In this document: piece after piece, positions 5,600 through 15,216 of the stretch
Position numbering within the stretch: position 1 is the first letter of the stretch
Layout: the number at the start of each line of letters is the position of its first letter
Assembly: GCA_016867005.1 (NCBI GenBank)
Contig: VGKM01000005.1
Location: 1 to 28,595 of the forward strand
Origin: Candidatus Omnitrophota bacterium
GTDB taxonomy: Bacteria; Omnitrophota; Gorgyraeia; Gygaellales; Profunditerraquicolaceae
Reading direction: 5' to 3'
DNA length: 28,595 nt
Program-made: the position numbers and the translations under genes
The notes under the pieces: model-generated
Told to the model about the DNA's origin: nothing
The model's database searches: none
Seen by the model: only the letters and a program-made list of their open reading frames with translations

Positions 5600-8304
5600 T
5601 GTCTGCTCGCCTTTTCTAATATCTTAATTGTACCCTCGGCACCATTAAGTAAAACTCGGTCTCCAGTAGACAAAATTTTTGTTGCCTGCTTTACTCCTAC
5701 TACCGCAGGAATCCCCATTTCTCTTGCCACGATTGCCGAATGCGAAAGCATACTTCCTTTTTCAACTATCAGCCCTCCTATTGAAGGGAACAAAACTACC
5801 CATCCCGGATCAGTCTGTTTTGCTACCATAATTTCTCCGTTTAATCTTAGATTGGTATCCGGAGCAAATACTACGCAAACCTCTTTTTCAACGATTCCCG
5901 CACAACAACCCAAACCCCTAATTAATCCGCCGCTTGAAACTTCCGCAGGTTCTACAAGGATTGTATTGATATCTATCTCTCCATAAGCCTCAATATGATC
6001 AGGGAGGGTTACTGCCTTGTATCGCTCAAATTCCTCTTTGCGTAGCGTAATCTGCTTTTTTAAATCTGCGCATATAGGCTTTCCTTCGATAAATGACCAA
6101 ATCTCATCGATTTCAAGGTAGAATATATCTTCTGTGTTATCAATAATTCCTTGATCCTGCCACTGCTTGCCTATAGCCCGCATAATAGTACGGATAAGAC
6201 TATATGCTTCTGTCCTACAAAAACGCTGATTTTCGCGGTTCTTTATCGCCCTTCTTGCATTAGTAAGCACCCACCGATAGAGGCTTAATTTAGGGATTAC
6301 AAAGAATATCCGTTGACCTTTCAGCTTCTCGCGTAGTTCGTTTTCTGCTTTTTGACGAATAGCGCGCTCGTGTTCCTCCTGCTTAGCAGGATCGGGAACG
6401 GTATTGCGCAGATAATTCTGGATGGTCGCTATACAGAAAATCGGATTATCCTTAATTGAGACCGATTCGAGTTTCATCTCGTTAATGCAACGCACGCCGT
6501 ATTCTTTTAGGTATGTTTCAAACTTTTCTTTTACCGCTGAGAACAAAGGATCATTCTTAAGCCGCTCAAGCGCGACTTCAGGGGAGACTTCTAAAAATGC
6601 CGATTTTAAGCGCGCATCCCGCTCAATGCTTGAAGCCAAATGAAATAGTTGTGTGGTGACCTGTGTACTTTTAATACCGCCTTCCCCACACAACAGATCA
6701 TTCTGCAGTACTCCCTGAGGATCTAAACCCCACTTAATTGTTAAGTTTTTAAGTAATCCATAAAATATCATCGCTTCAAAATCGTTAGTAATGGGAGCCT
6801 TCCATTTCCAGAGCACTTCCTTTTCGAGCTCGCGATATATCGCCAACATCTCTATCGGAGTAAGATGCGAATAATCAACTTGCGAATAATGAGAATAAAT
6901 CTTTCTGAAATTAGCATGAAATTCGGTTATTTTCCTCTGAAGCTGCATATGCGCTAAAATCATCTGGGCGCCGACTTTTAATAACCGTGGTAATTGGACA
7001 AAATACTTCTCCAGCTTTCCGGATGGCTCCTTCTCAACGTTAAAATCCTTTATCACTTGAAGACCCATCATCTGTTCCATAAACCGCTTATTATATTTAA
7101 ATCCGGGCATTAGAGAAACAAGACGGTACCAATTTAAGAGGTTGTAATAAACTCTGCCTTGGATAAGCCCGAGCATATTTTCAAAAACATGGGTGTTCTT
7201 CAAAATGGTCTTTTTGTCTAAGCCGATTGTCTGACAAAACTGCCAATATACCGCAAAATATGCCCTACGGATGAACGAGAAGGTCAAAGGCGTCGTCACT
7301 CCAGAATAACTTTCCACGATATTAGAATTATCCCATACGTTAAATTCTGCGTATTTTTTGAGATTAGTTATAGGGCGGGCTTGTAGTAAATAAATCCTAT
7401 TATTCTCTATCCCAAATTCTATATCCATCGGCATGCCTTTAAAGTCTTGCACTTTTTGCGCCATTTTATGCAATTCTTTCAACTGCTTCTTATTTAAACT
7501 TAAAACGCTCTGCTTATTAGTCGCTACCTCAATCGCAGCTGTACCCCCTACCTGACTATAAGTTATCTTTTGTTTTTTTTCTGCAATTTCGCTTTTGATA
7601 ATCTCGCCGTTTGAATTAAGTATAAAAGTATCGGCATCCAGGGCGCCAGAAACCAAACCTTCGCCCAAACCCCAGGTACTGCTTACCATCATCTCTTTAG
7701 TATTTCCGGTTAAAGGATTAGCGCTAAATATTACTCCCGAGATTTCTGATTCTATCATCTGCTGGATGACCACGGCTATTTGCGATACCCAAGGGTCGAT
7801 CTTGTTCTGAATTCTATACAAAACAGCTCTTTCCCCAAAAAGAGATACCCAGCAATTGCGTACGGCATTTAAAAATGCATCGAAGTTACGGATATTAAGA
7901 AAAGAGTCCATCTGGCCCGCAAATGATAATACTTTGCTGTCTTCGTCCGCCGCTGAAGAACGAACGGCAACAGCCCTCCTGCCGCCGGCAGAAATCTTAT
8001 TCCAAACTTCGGATAGAACTTTTTGATACGCATCATTTAAGGCAATGCTTTTTAGATAATTACGGATAATTGCTGCTTTTTCTTCTGGCCTGATATTTTC
8101 TTGCGCGATAAGTTGCGCCATCTGCCTATCGCTTGCGCAGACCTGCTTAAACACAGATGAAGTAATTGTAGTCCAGACAGGCACATTAATACCTAGTTTC
8201 TTTAGCTCATGCAAACCAAGTGCTTTCCCTCCTATACTCTTGATTGTCTCAAGAGTTGGAGAAACCGGTTCGTTATCCCATACAATCTGTTTTAATGATT
8301 CCAT
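5596..8304 (-). CDS. PEP-synthase-like phosphotransferase without PEP-binding barrel (Rph-like layout)
   Basis: 902 aa from the ATG at 8304; an upstream ATG at 8358 would add 18 residues inside the UbiA gene and is less likely. Residues 20-320 are a pyruvate-phosphate-dikinase-type ATP-grasp domain: GGKALGL (25-31), VAVRSSAADED (112-122), SGVIFSANP (189-197), and a closing LLQARPIT. A middle domain starts with a W-D-N-S-N-I-V-E and GVTTPLTFS segment as in rifampin phosphotransferases. The C-terminal swivelling domain has GSMLSHSAIVARE with phospho-acceptor His855. The PEP/pyruvate TIM barrel of true PEP synthase is absent. It therefore probably moves a phosphate from ATP through His855 to an unknown acceptor bound by the middle domain, perhaps an alcohol of a pathway intermediate. 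It overlaps the UbiA gene by 13 bases and has a weak ribosome-binding site. Confidence 0.85.
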   Translation of the reverse strand: MESLKQIVWDNEPVSPTLETIKSIGGKALGLHELKKLGINVPVWTTITSSVFKQVCASDRQMAQLIAQENIRPEEKAAIIRNYLKSIALNDAYQKVLSEVWNKISAGGRRAVAVRSSAADEDSKVLSFAGQMDSFLNIRNFDAFLNAVRNCWVSLFGERAVLYRIQNKIDPWVSQIAVVIQQMIESEISGVIFSANPLTGNTKEMMVSSTWGLGEGLVSGALDADTFILNSNGEIIKSEIAEKKQKITYSQVGGTAAIEVATNKQSVLSLNKKQLKELHKMAQKVQDFKGMPMDIEFGIENNRIYLLQARPITNLKKYAEFNVWDNSNIVESYSGVTTPLTFSFIRRAYFAVYWQFCQTIGLDKKTILKNTHVFENMLGLIQGRVYYNLLNWYRLVSLMPGFKYNKRFMEQMMGLQVIKDFNVEKEPSGKLEKYFVQLPRLLKVGAQMILAHMQLQRKITEFHANFRKIYSHYSQVDYSHLTPIEMLAIYRELEKEVLWKWKAPITNDFEAMIFYGLLKNLTIKWGLDPQGVLQNDLLCGEGGIKSTQVTTQLFHLASSIERDARLKSAFLEVSPEVALERLKNDPLFSAVKEKFETYLKEYGVRCINEMKLESVSIKDNPIFCIATIQNYLRNTVPDPAKQEEHERAIRQKAENELREKLKGQRIFFVIPKLSLYRWVLTNARRAIKNRENQRFCRTEAYSLIRTIMRAIGKQWQDQGIIDNTEDIFYLEIDEIWSFIEGKPICADLKKQITLRKEEFERYKAVTLPDHIEAYGEIDINTILVEPAEVSSGGLIRGLGCCAGIVEKEVCVVFAPDTNLRLNGEIMVAKQTDPGWVVLFPSIGGLIVEKGSMLSHSAIVAREMGIPAVVGVKQATKILSTGDRVLLNGAEGTIKILEKASRQ

Positions 8305-9203
8305 ATCAGTAGGCCTGCGGTAATAATTACATTGTAAAACAATATGAATATAGAACAAATGCCGCGGAAGATCCTGGCTGAGGACCTGTTATTATGTACT
8401 GCATACAACCCTGCACAAATTAATGTCAATCCATATAGCAAATACATGGAAAGGCTAAATTGGAAACTCAAATTAAAAATACCGCCATACTTATAAGCTA
8501 CATACATCGCTACCGTAGCCATAATAACAACATTAAGCGCTGCCCGGATTGGCCCTAATCGCTTTGAATAAGATTCAACCAGCTCTTCCTCTTCTTCCTT
8601 GCCGAACGTCTTCCTCCCAAACTCAAAAATATTGAATATCATCCAATTTACCAATACAAACATTCCGTAGACTTTGGGAATTTTCCAGAAATCTAATTTG
8701 GTGACAGCGCAAAAAACGAATACGGACATCCAGCAGGAAACCAGGGTGTGTGCTAAGGCATAGGTAGCCATCTTAGGCCTTAGCCAGCTGCCGATAAAGA
8801 ATTCTTTATACATAATCAAAGAATACAAAACAGTACAAAGAACTGCAATAAATGCGGCGTGGCCAATAATTAATGCCAGGAAAAGTTCTACAAGAATTAA
8901 GCCAAACGCAACACACTTGGCCTCTCTAACAGAAATTAAGCCCCGGGCTAATGGCCTGTCTTTGTGTACTACTGAATCATTTCTGTAATCCTTTATTTCA
9001 TCGAATATGCGTAAGTGTAAGAAAATAAAGAATACGGTTATAGCGCACAATACTTCTCTATATGTTATAACCCCCTTAATGCCGACTGAACTTAAGCCTA
9101 CTAATGCATTAGCCGCGACATAAAAGACAATAAGTAGCACGTGCCTAAAGATAGGGAATCTCTCGTTACAAAAAGTGTGCCACCTTACAAGAAATTTAGA
9201 CAT
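8292..9203 (-). CDS. UbiA-family membrane prenyltransferase
   Basis: 303 aa with about eight hydrophobic helices. The first aspartate motif is clear: D68-x3-D72-x3-D76 in RIFDEIKDYRND, followed by RPLARG (83-88), both standard in UbiA enzymes that bind prenyl diphosphate through Mg2+. The second motif region (around 190-207, EFGRKTFGKEEEEE) is acidic but lacks the usual DxxxD pattern, so the acceptor is probably not a quinone precursor of the common type. The family includes archaeal digeranylgeranylglyceryl phosphate synthase, which makes glycerol-isoprenoid ethers, and such a role fits the lipid context. It overlaps the preceding ligase gene by 8 bases; AAGGAG lies 13 bases before the ATG. 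Confidence 0.85.
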   Translation of the reverse strand: MSKFLVRWHTFCNERFPIFRHVLLIVFYVAANALVGLSSVGIKGVITYREVLCAITVFFIFLHLRIFDEIKDYRNDSVVHKDRPLARGLISVREAKCVAFGLILVELFLALIIGHAAFIAVLCTVLYSLIMYKEFFIGSWLRPKMATYALAHTLVSCWMSVFVFCAVTKLDFWKIPKVYGMFVLVNWMIFNIFEFGRKTFGKEEEEELVESYSKRLGPIRAALNVVIMATVAMYVAYKYGGIFNLSFQFSLSMYLLYGLTLICAGLYAVHNNRSSARIFRGICSIFILFYNVIITAGLLIWNH

Positions 9204-10896
9204 TTTGGATTATAATCTCCTTCAATTTAGTATACTCGACTTTACTATGGTGCCGGGGATCCATGGGAATCTCCTTAACCATGTCTATCCGGTCTACCGG
9301 AATCTTATTCTCAGCTAAAAGGCTTTTTATGGCATTCGTATATTCTTCTAAATTATCGGGCTTAAAACCCTCTTTTACTGAGAAAACCGCACATGCCTTT
9401 TCTCCCAACTTTGCATCCTCAATTCCTAAAAAAGCTGCCTGTCTTACAAAATCTAACCTCTTTAGAAGAATTTCAGCATGCACAGGGAAAAGATATTCGT
9501 TTTCCCGTACAATCGTATTATGCACCCTACCCACAAGCCATAATCTTCCCTGCTCATCCAAAATACCCACATCGCCTGTCCTATGCCAGATTCTTCCGGT
9601 AGATTCTTTAATTTTTGTAGCCTTAAAAGCCTCGAGATTATTGTAGTAATTCTCACAAACATGGGCCCCGCTCACTACCAGTTCCCCGGGCTTGCCGGTT
9701 TCTACTTCCCACTCCTGCCATCCTTTTGCTCCTAACTCAACGTTTTTACGCCAAATCTTGATGAATTTATAATCTAGATCTTCGGAAATCTTACCTACAT
9801 TAACGCCCTGGCGATCATCCTCTCCGCCAAGCATCTCTTTTGCCTCGATATGCGCGATAGGCTCGACTTCGGTCGAGCCGTAAAGCACTAAAATCTCTGC
9901 CTCGGGCGCGATTGCCTTAAAATCCCTAACATTATCTTTACTAACCGGCGCCCCTCCCGTCACAACACGACGCAGATTATTAAGGATTATTTGATTTTTC
10001 CGGCAATACTCAGCTATGTTTACAAAAATGGACGGGGAAACCGTACAACAAGTGATTTGAGCTGAAAAAAGCTGGTTAATAATAATGCTCGCGTCTTTAT
10101 CCGAAGGCACTGCTAAATCTATAGCAGGCAGGACTGTAGTTACTCCTCCCGCTAGATTATTCAAAGAGAAAATCGGGAATACCGGCAGGTCTCTATCTGT
10201 TTCTTTATAAGGAATCTCTTTGTCCAAGGCACGATGTTGAGCGGCAAGGAAACGATGCGTACGATCCGCTCCTTTAGGCACTCCGGAACTACCGGTAGTA
10301 AAAGTAATGAGCGCCGTATCGTTTGATTCAACTGGTTCAATATCAGCCGAATCCGGACTTCTTAACAGAGACTCTAGATCGCTTGGATAATTATTTTCAT
10401 GCGGCCCAACCACAACCTTCACTTGAATATTAGCAAGCTCTGGCACAGCCGCACACAACTGGAACGCTTTTTCAAAACTTATCATCGCCTTAGGTTCAAC
10501 AACCTGAGCGCAAATCCCAAGATGATCTTTTCTGGCCCAGGAATCCAGGAAAACCGAAATTGCGCCCAGCCGCTGAACCGCAAACATAGTTATATAAAGT
10601 TCCGGGGAAAGCGGCACAAAGATAATTACGCGGTCTCCTTTGATAATTCCGTTTTTTTGCAAGCCCGAAGATACCGCGCAGATTTTTTTGTATAAATCCG
10701 CATGGTTAATCGAAGTATGGAGTAGCGGTTTAACCCCATCCCAGTTTTTTATTATTTCTCTCGGCACCCACTCTAGGGCGGTACGGCCGGATAAAGACTG
10801 CGCATGATGTTGAAGAAAACAAATCACGTTATTTTCACGGGAGACTCCCTCATGAAAATCTGCTTCTTTAAGAAAATCCGAATTCTTACTTTGCAT
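9196..10896 (-). CDS. AMP-dependent acyl synthetase/ligase (second ligase of the operon)
   Basis: 566 aa, full-length ANL superfamily enzyme: phosphate loop TFTTGSSGVPKG (198-209), YGSTE (339-343), WHRTGD (437-442), hinge GR (456-457) and a C-terminal lysine near 552. The DLPVFPIFSLNN segment (236-247) and the GSTEVEPIAHIE stretch recall the OleC branch (beta-lactone synthetases and relatives), but no OleA or OleD partner is present. I therefore call it only an acyl-adenylating enzyme. It probably activates a fatty or other carboxylic acid for the downstream or neighbouring lipid enzymes. The start overlaps the PlsA-R-type gene by 11 bases; a GGGAAAAG stretch precedes the ATG. Confidence 0.88.
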   Translation of the reverse strand: MQSKNSDFLKEADFHEGVSRENNVICFLQHHAQSLSGRTALEWVPREIIKNWDGVKPLLHTSINHADLYKKICAVSSGLQKNGIIKGDRVIIFVPLSPELYITMFAVQRLGAISVFLDSWARKDHLGICAQVVEPKAMISFEKAFQLCAAVPELANIQVKVVVGPHENNYPSDLESLLRSPDSADIEPVESNDTALITFTTGSSGVPKGADRTHRFLAAQHRALDKEIPYKETDRDLPVFPIFSLNNLAGGVTTVLPAIDLAVPSDKDASIIINQLFSAQITCCTVSPSIFVNIAEYCRKNQIILNNLRRVVTGGAPVSKDNVRDFKAIAPEAEILVLYGSTEVEPIAHIEAKEMLGGEDDRQGVNVGKISEDLDYKFIKIWRKNVELGAKGWQEWEVETGKPGELVVSGAHVCENYYNNLEAFKATKIKESTGRIWHRTGDVGILDEQGRLWLVGRVHNTIVRENEYLFPVHAEILLKRLDFVRQAAFLGIEDAKLGEKACAVFSVKEGFKPDNLEEYTNAIKSLLAENKIPVDRIDMVKEIPMDPRHHSKVEYTKLKEIIIQNV

Positions 10897-13800
10897 ATAT
10901 CTTTTCCCTTTTTTTAGCTTTCATTAAATGATGGACTTTCTCCGCCTGAAGGCAAAAAGCCTCAAGCCTTGCTTCAGTAACCGGAGACAAAGGATTACCA
11001 TCCACCTCTATCGATAAGAAAGGTAACCCAGAAAGCGAAGAAAAAAAATCTGTCTTGATATTTTCAATCTTGCGTTTTCTCTCCATGGTCATCTCGCGTG
11101 AAAGAACCGCCTCAGTCACGCGCGTGGGGAGGCAATTAAACGGACCAATGGAAACAACTCCGCAAATGGAATGGAGGATCTCTGAAAGTGCAGCACCGAT
11201 GACCACAATAGGTTCTCCGGTAAGCTCTAGCGGAACGAGGTTGCTTCCGTATTTAAGAAGATTGGCCATATCAACCGAATAATAAGGATACAGACCCGAT
11301 TCCGCGAGTATTCTTTTAATCCTGTGTTCATGCAAATGCTGCAGGGAATGCTTGATAAAAAATTCTGCCTTAGACTTAATGCTGAATCTCGTTGAGACGA
11401 TCCCTTTTTTGACTAGGTGATCAACGTAGTAAAGCCACTCTAACACCGGGGCCGCCTTAGGGATAAAATCATTTTTCTGCAATTTCTCCACGACCTGCTT
11501 GCGGGAAAAGACCTCTTTCCTGATAAAGATCTCCCCTAAAAGCGAGACAACCCTGGCTTCCTCAATGGGGTATCTTAATGGGATTTTTTTGAGATTTTGC
11601 GCGCTATGCACCAGCTGTCGCTCAATGGAAACCCCCTGATGGGATTGTATACAACGAACGGTCTTCTGCCACTCCTGAGTAAATACTGCCTGTGCATATT
11701 CTTTATCTTTAGCTAAAACGCAGAGCGTACTACGGATATCATCCATTGCATCGGAAATCACCGCGGCTTTCAAAACTGTAATCATAAAACGGTTGCCTAA
11801 GCCCATATAGCTGTTTTCACTCGTCAAAGGGAATATTGCCACGTCTTTTAAGTGATTCTTCCGAATGAGATTATTAATAAATACTCCGTACTGTGAAAAC
11901 CGACAGTTCCCTCCTACCGTAGGCATGAAATACAGTATGACTTCGTTTTTATTCCTGTGTGCCTGCAAATACTGCATTAGGCTGCCGCTGGTAAGTATCA
12001 ATGGTAGGCATTCTTTGCCGCTTGAATAGGCCTTACCATATTGCAGGACTTCATTATCCGGAACCGCCATTGCCGTAGCGTGGATACCTATCCGGTTAAA
12101 AGCCGCAGTCAAAACTTGTGTCCCTAAATCGCCCATCGAAGGAATCAACAAGCGGACTCTTGGGTCGGTTAAGGAGTAAATTTTATTATCCGAAGACATA
12201 ACCTTTGCTTTTTTACCGCGATAAATTATCTGTGCGGGATGAAAATCTTTGGCCAGAGAAGCCTGAAAATGAACGTTGAGTTTCTTTAGGTGGCGGTAGC
12301 GCTGCACAATATCTAAAAAAGCTTCTATGCGGGTGTCTACGCCCGCATCCGCGGTGTGGCTGTCTATCTCAATGGTTAATGACGGTTTGTCTTTCATGAT
12401 ATCCCTGAAATACGTCACAAGAAAAGAATCTGGCCCGCAGCTGAAATTTGTGATGTATACGCCGAATAACCGCTCATGCTGCTTAACAAAACTGGCTGCT
12501 TTAATAAGCATTTGCCCGAAAGCCCAGGTAAGATTCCTTCCGAATAAATCCGGCGGCCCCTTGTAATCGCTCGTTTCAAACGGCAGGAGGTCAAACGGAA
12601 TCACCAGCAATCCCCTAGAGGCGAATTTATTCGGTATACCCAGGTTCATGTCCGGACAAAAAGCATTATATGGCCTGCCAAAGATTATAATTGCAATCTC
12701 TTCGGGGTTATTATTCAAATTTTCCAAAATCTCTTCTCCGGATTTTTTTAAGCGTGCTATAAATCTTTCCTGTGCCTCGTAGGCCTGACGGTAAGCCTTT
12801 AATGCAAGGCTCCTTTTTTTCCCGAGCTTGCGGCCGATACGCAAGAAAACCGGGGTAGCGCTTTTAAGCCCTTGAGAAAAATTAAGCACCGGAGTTATCA
12901 GTTTGTCTTTAATAAGGTAACCTTTAAATGCAGCCTGCAGATAATACGGCTCTGCCTGCAGGATAAAACATGTTGACTGATGCTCGGGCTCCTTGGTGAT
13001 TGCGTTCTTAACGTAGATTTCGGATACTTGCGGCAGAAAAATAAAATCCGGATTCTTACGGATAAGGTCGAGAAATAATCCGTGGGCCAAAGAAGCCGGA
13101 TAGCAGAATGCCGCCCCTTGTAATCTAATCCCCTCAAGCGTAACTTTTGTTGGCATCAATATCCTAAATCCAAGCGACTCAAAAAATGACCTGTAGAGGG
13201 GGAAAAAACTGTAGGTTAAAAAAGAAAGATTTAAACCCATGGTCTTTTTATGAAGATCATGGCTATATTTTTCTTCATGCCCTTTAAAAAGCTCTTTGTG
13301 CCGGAAAACAACTAGATCCTTCCTGGCAGTGTCCTTATCTAGGCTAAAACGAAGGTTGTAATATTTATTGCACGATCCGCCGAAAGGGTACTGTTTATTC
13401 TCGAGCTTAACATTGGTGATTGAACATTTTCTGTCGCAACCGGATCCGTCTCCGGCGCAAATAAACGAACGGCCGTATTCAACTCGGCGATTAGCCAGGA
13501 CTTTAAGGTTAAAAGGCTGCCGGGGGCTAAGCCCCAGGATGAGCCTCTCTTTTACTTCCAGGGCAACGCCAAAAGCGCCCATCAAACCCGGATGAGGCGG
13601 AACAATGATATCGCGTTTAAGGAGAGTTGCCATAGCCAGCGGCACCGCCTTATTGTAACAGACCCCTCCCTGCATAAATATCTTCTTACCCATCGGCCGG
13701 GAGCCTTTGACCCGGTTATTGTAATTCATGCAGATAGAATATACTAGCCCCGCAACGATATTGGGTTTATTAATCCCTTCGTGTATCGCAGTCTTTATGT

Positions 13801-15211
13801 CACTGGAAATAAAAGCCGCGCATTGATCGCTGAAATTTGGGCTGGAGGTATTTTTAAGCGCGATTGCGGCGATCTCCTCTGTTTCAATGCCTAAAACCTC
13901 TTTGCAGGCCTCTTCCAGAAAAGATCCTGTCCCCGCAGAACATGCCTCATTCATCGCGTAATCGCATGGTACGCCGTTTACCAGATAAGTATACTTGGCA
14001 TCCTGTCCTCCGATCTCAAATATAGTATCGACCTCTTTATCAAAATACACCGTGGCCCGGGCGTGGGCAATTATTTCATTGATAATATCTCTGGTTAAGG
14101 CATGGAGACCAGCAATCTGCCGGCCTGATCCAGTAACCCCTAAGCCTACAATAGATAATTCCTGCGGCAATTGGGTAATCAAAGCCCGGTAGCAATCCCT
14201 AGAAGCCTCCACCGGTTGCCCGTTAGTCCTTAAGTACACGGAGGCTACGATCGATTCGTCATTAAGACGGAGCACCACTGCCTTGGTTGTAGTCGAACCT
14301 ACATCCAATCCGATAACACATTCATCATGCGGCCTGGCGCGCTCAATTGACAGAGATTTAAATGAAACAAAAGGATTCGCATCTTTTAAAGCAGGTAGAA
14401 AGCTGAAAGATGATTTTTGCGTCTTAAAGATATTGCGCAAATCTACTTTCTTACATTTATTCTCCCTCGCCCATAAAGCTGCTCCCAAGGCCTCAAAGTA
14501 GATAGATTCATCCGGGACTGAAATATCCGGTATGTAGCGTTTTAAAAGGTCTATCACCACAGAATTGCGCGAGACCCCTCCTACAATTACAACTTTTTTC
14601 TTAGGCGAGTTGTGCAAAAGCTCCATTATCTTGGTGCACATCATTTCACAGAGACCTGCGACAACATTTCCAATCGGTTCGCCATGATTAAGCGCATGGG
14701 TGCAGTCACTCTTACAGAATACCGAACATCTGCCTGAAACTTTAAAAGGATTATTCTGGTCAGCTAATGTAAGTGCGTTCTCTATACCTACGTTCATCCT
14801 TCTTAGCTGCTGCAAGAAAAACTCTCCGGTACCTGAGGCGCACTTTCCCCCGGTATGGGCTGTGGCGATCTTACCTTCTTTATCGAGCACATAAACTATA
14901 AATGTGTCCGAGCCGCAGCTTACCAAAGTGCTAAAATGTTGATTCTGTTTCTTAAGGTGCATTAAGGCATATTCGGTTGCCTCCGGCTCTGATATGACTG
15001 ATAAGTTTAAAGAATCGCGAAACTTTCTTCCAGTGGCAGAGATTGCATCGTATTCATTAAGATCCAACCCTCCCAGGGCCTCCAATAAAGTTCCGGAAGG
15101 GTTTCCCTCGTGGCATCTCCTGAATAATAACCTTACGGATATCCCAGATGAGTCAGAAACCTCTACAATACTGATAGTCGAAGCGCCCAAGCATATGCCT
15201 AATGTTTTCAT
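10886..15211 (-). CDS. Fused BadF/BadG-type ATPase activase and HgdB-like reductase, PlsA-R/GeR type
   Basis: 1441 aa. Two BadF/BadG/BcrA/BcrD (ASKHA) ATPase repeats come first: GASTISIVE with GGKCASGTGE (Cys124) and Cys162/166; then GLDVGSTTTKAVVL (301-314), FEIGGQDAKY (398-407), NEACSAGTGS (Cys424) and SDQCAAF (Cys464). These cysteines match those that hold the interface [4Fe-4S] cluster of 2-hydroxyacyl-CoA dehydratase activators. A DUF2229-like part follows. The C-terminal part is HgdB-like, with Cys1068 in GKECLPL and Cys1103 in GGNCRF. The same order in clostridial PlsA/PlsR, there in two genes and often fused elsewhere, is needed to turn ester glycerolipids into plasmalogens; GeR relatives give alkyl ethers. 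An ATP-driven low-potential electron transfer to a lipid ester is the expected chemistry. The start lies 5 bases after the kinase stop. Generic activases of this length are rarely tested, so lipid specificity is inferred. Confidence 0.85.
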   Translation of the reverse strand: MKTLGICLGASTISIVEVSDSSGISVRLLFRRCHEGNPSGTLLEALGGLDLNEYDAISATGRKFRDSLNLSVISEPEATEYALMHLKKQNQHFSTLVSCGSDTFIVYVLDKEGKIATAHTGGKCASGTGEFFLQQLRRMNVGIENALTLADQNNPFKVSGRCSVFCKSDCTHALNHGEPIGNVVAGLCEMMCTKIMELLHNSPKKKVVIVGGVSRNSVVIDLLKRYIPDISVPDESIYFEALGAALWARENKCKKVDLRNIFKTQKSSFSFLPALKDANPFVSFKSLSIERARPHDECVIGLDVGSTTTKAVVLRLNDESIVASVYLRTNGQPVEASRDCYRALITQLPQELSIVGLGVTGSGRQIAGLHALTRDIINEIIAHARATVYFDKEVDTIFEIGGQDAKYTYLVNGVPCDYAMNEACSAGTGSFLEEACKEVLGIETEEIAAIALKNTSSPNFSDQCAAFISSDIKTAIHEGINKPNIVAGLVYSICMNYNNRVKGSRPMGKKIFMQGGVCYNKAVPLAMATLLKRDIIVPPHPGLMGAFGVALEVKERLILGLSPRQPFNLKVLANRRVEYGRSFICAGDGSGCDRKCSITNVKLENKQYPFGGSCNKYYNLRFSLDKDTARKDLVVFRHKELFKGHEEKYSHDLHKKTMGLNLSFLTYSFFPLYRSFFESLGFRILMPTKVTLEGIRLQGAAFCYPASLAHGLFLDLIRKNPDFIFLPQVSEIYVKNAITKEPEHQSTCFILQAEPYYLQAAFKGYLIKDKLITPVLNFSQGLKSATPVFLRIGRKLGKKRSLALKAYRQAYEAQERFIARLKKSGEEILENLNNNPEEIAIIIFGRPYNAFCPDMNLGIPNKFASRGLLVIPFDLLPFETSDYKGPPDLFGRNLTWAFGQMLIKAASFVKQHERLFGVYITNFSCGPDSFLVTYFRDIMKDKPSLTIEIDSHTADAGVDTRIEAFLDIVQRYRHLKKLNVHFQASLAKDFHPAQIIYRGKKAKVMSSDNKIYSLTDPRVRLLIPSMGDLGTQVLTAAFNRIGIHATAMAVPDNEVLQYGKAYSSGKECLPLILTSGSLMQYLQAHRNKNEVILYFMPTVGGNCRFSQYGVFINNLIRKNHLKDVAIFPLTSENSYMGLGNRFMITVLKAAVISDAMDDIRSTLCVLAKDKEYAQAVFTQEWQKTVRCIQSHQGVSIERQLVHSAQNLKKIPLRYPIEEARVVSLLGEIFIRKEVFSRKQVVEKLQKNDFIPKAAPVLEWLYYVDHLVKKGIVSTRFSIKSKAEFFIKHSLQHLHEHRIKRILAESGLYPYYSVDMANLLKYGSNLVPLELTGEPIVVIGAALSEILHSICGVVSIGPFNCLPTRVTEAVLSREMTMERKRKIENIKTDFFSSLSGLPFLSIEVDGNPLSPVTEARLEAFCLQAEKVHHLMKAKKREKIYAK

Positions 15212-15216
15212 CGTCT

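Noticed and set aside
5596..8358. Housekeeping PEP synthase, and the longer start at 8358
   Set aside because: The C-terminal PEP/pyruvate barrel is missing, so it cannot be a normal PEP synthase. The 18 extra residues lie inside the UbiA coding region; the ATG at 8304 gives an N-terminus typical of the family.
9196..10896. OleC beta-lactone synthetase of an olefin pathway
   Set aside because: Some motifs are similar, but there is no thiolase-like OleA or reductase OleD in the window, so only a general acyl-adenylating role is supported.
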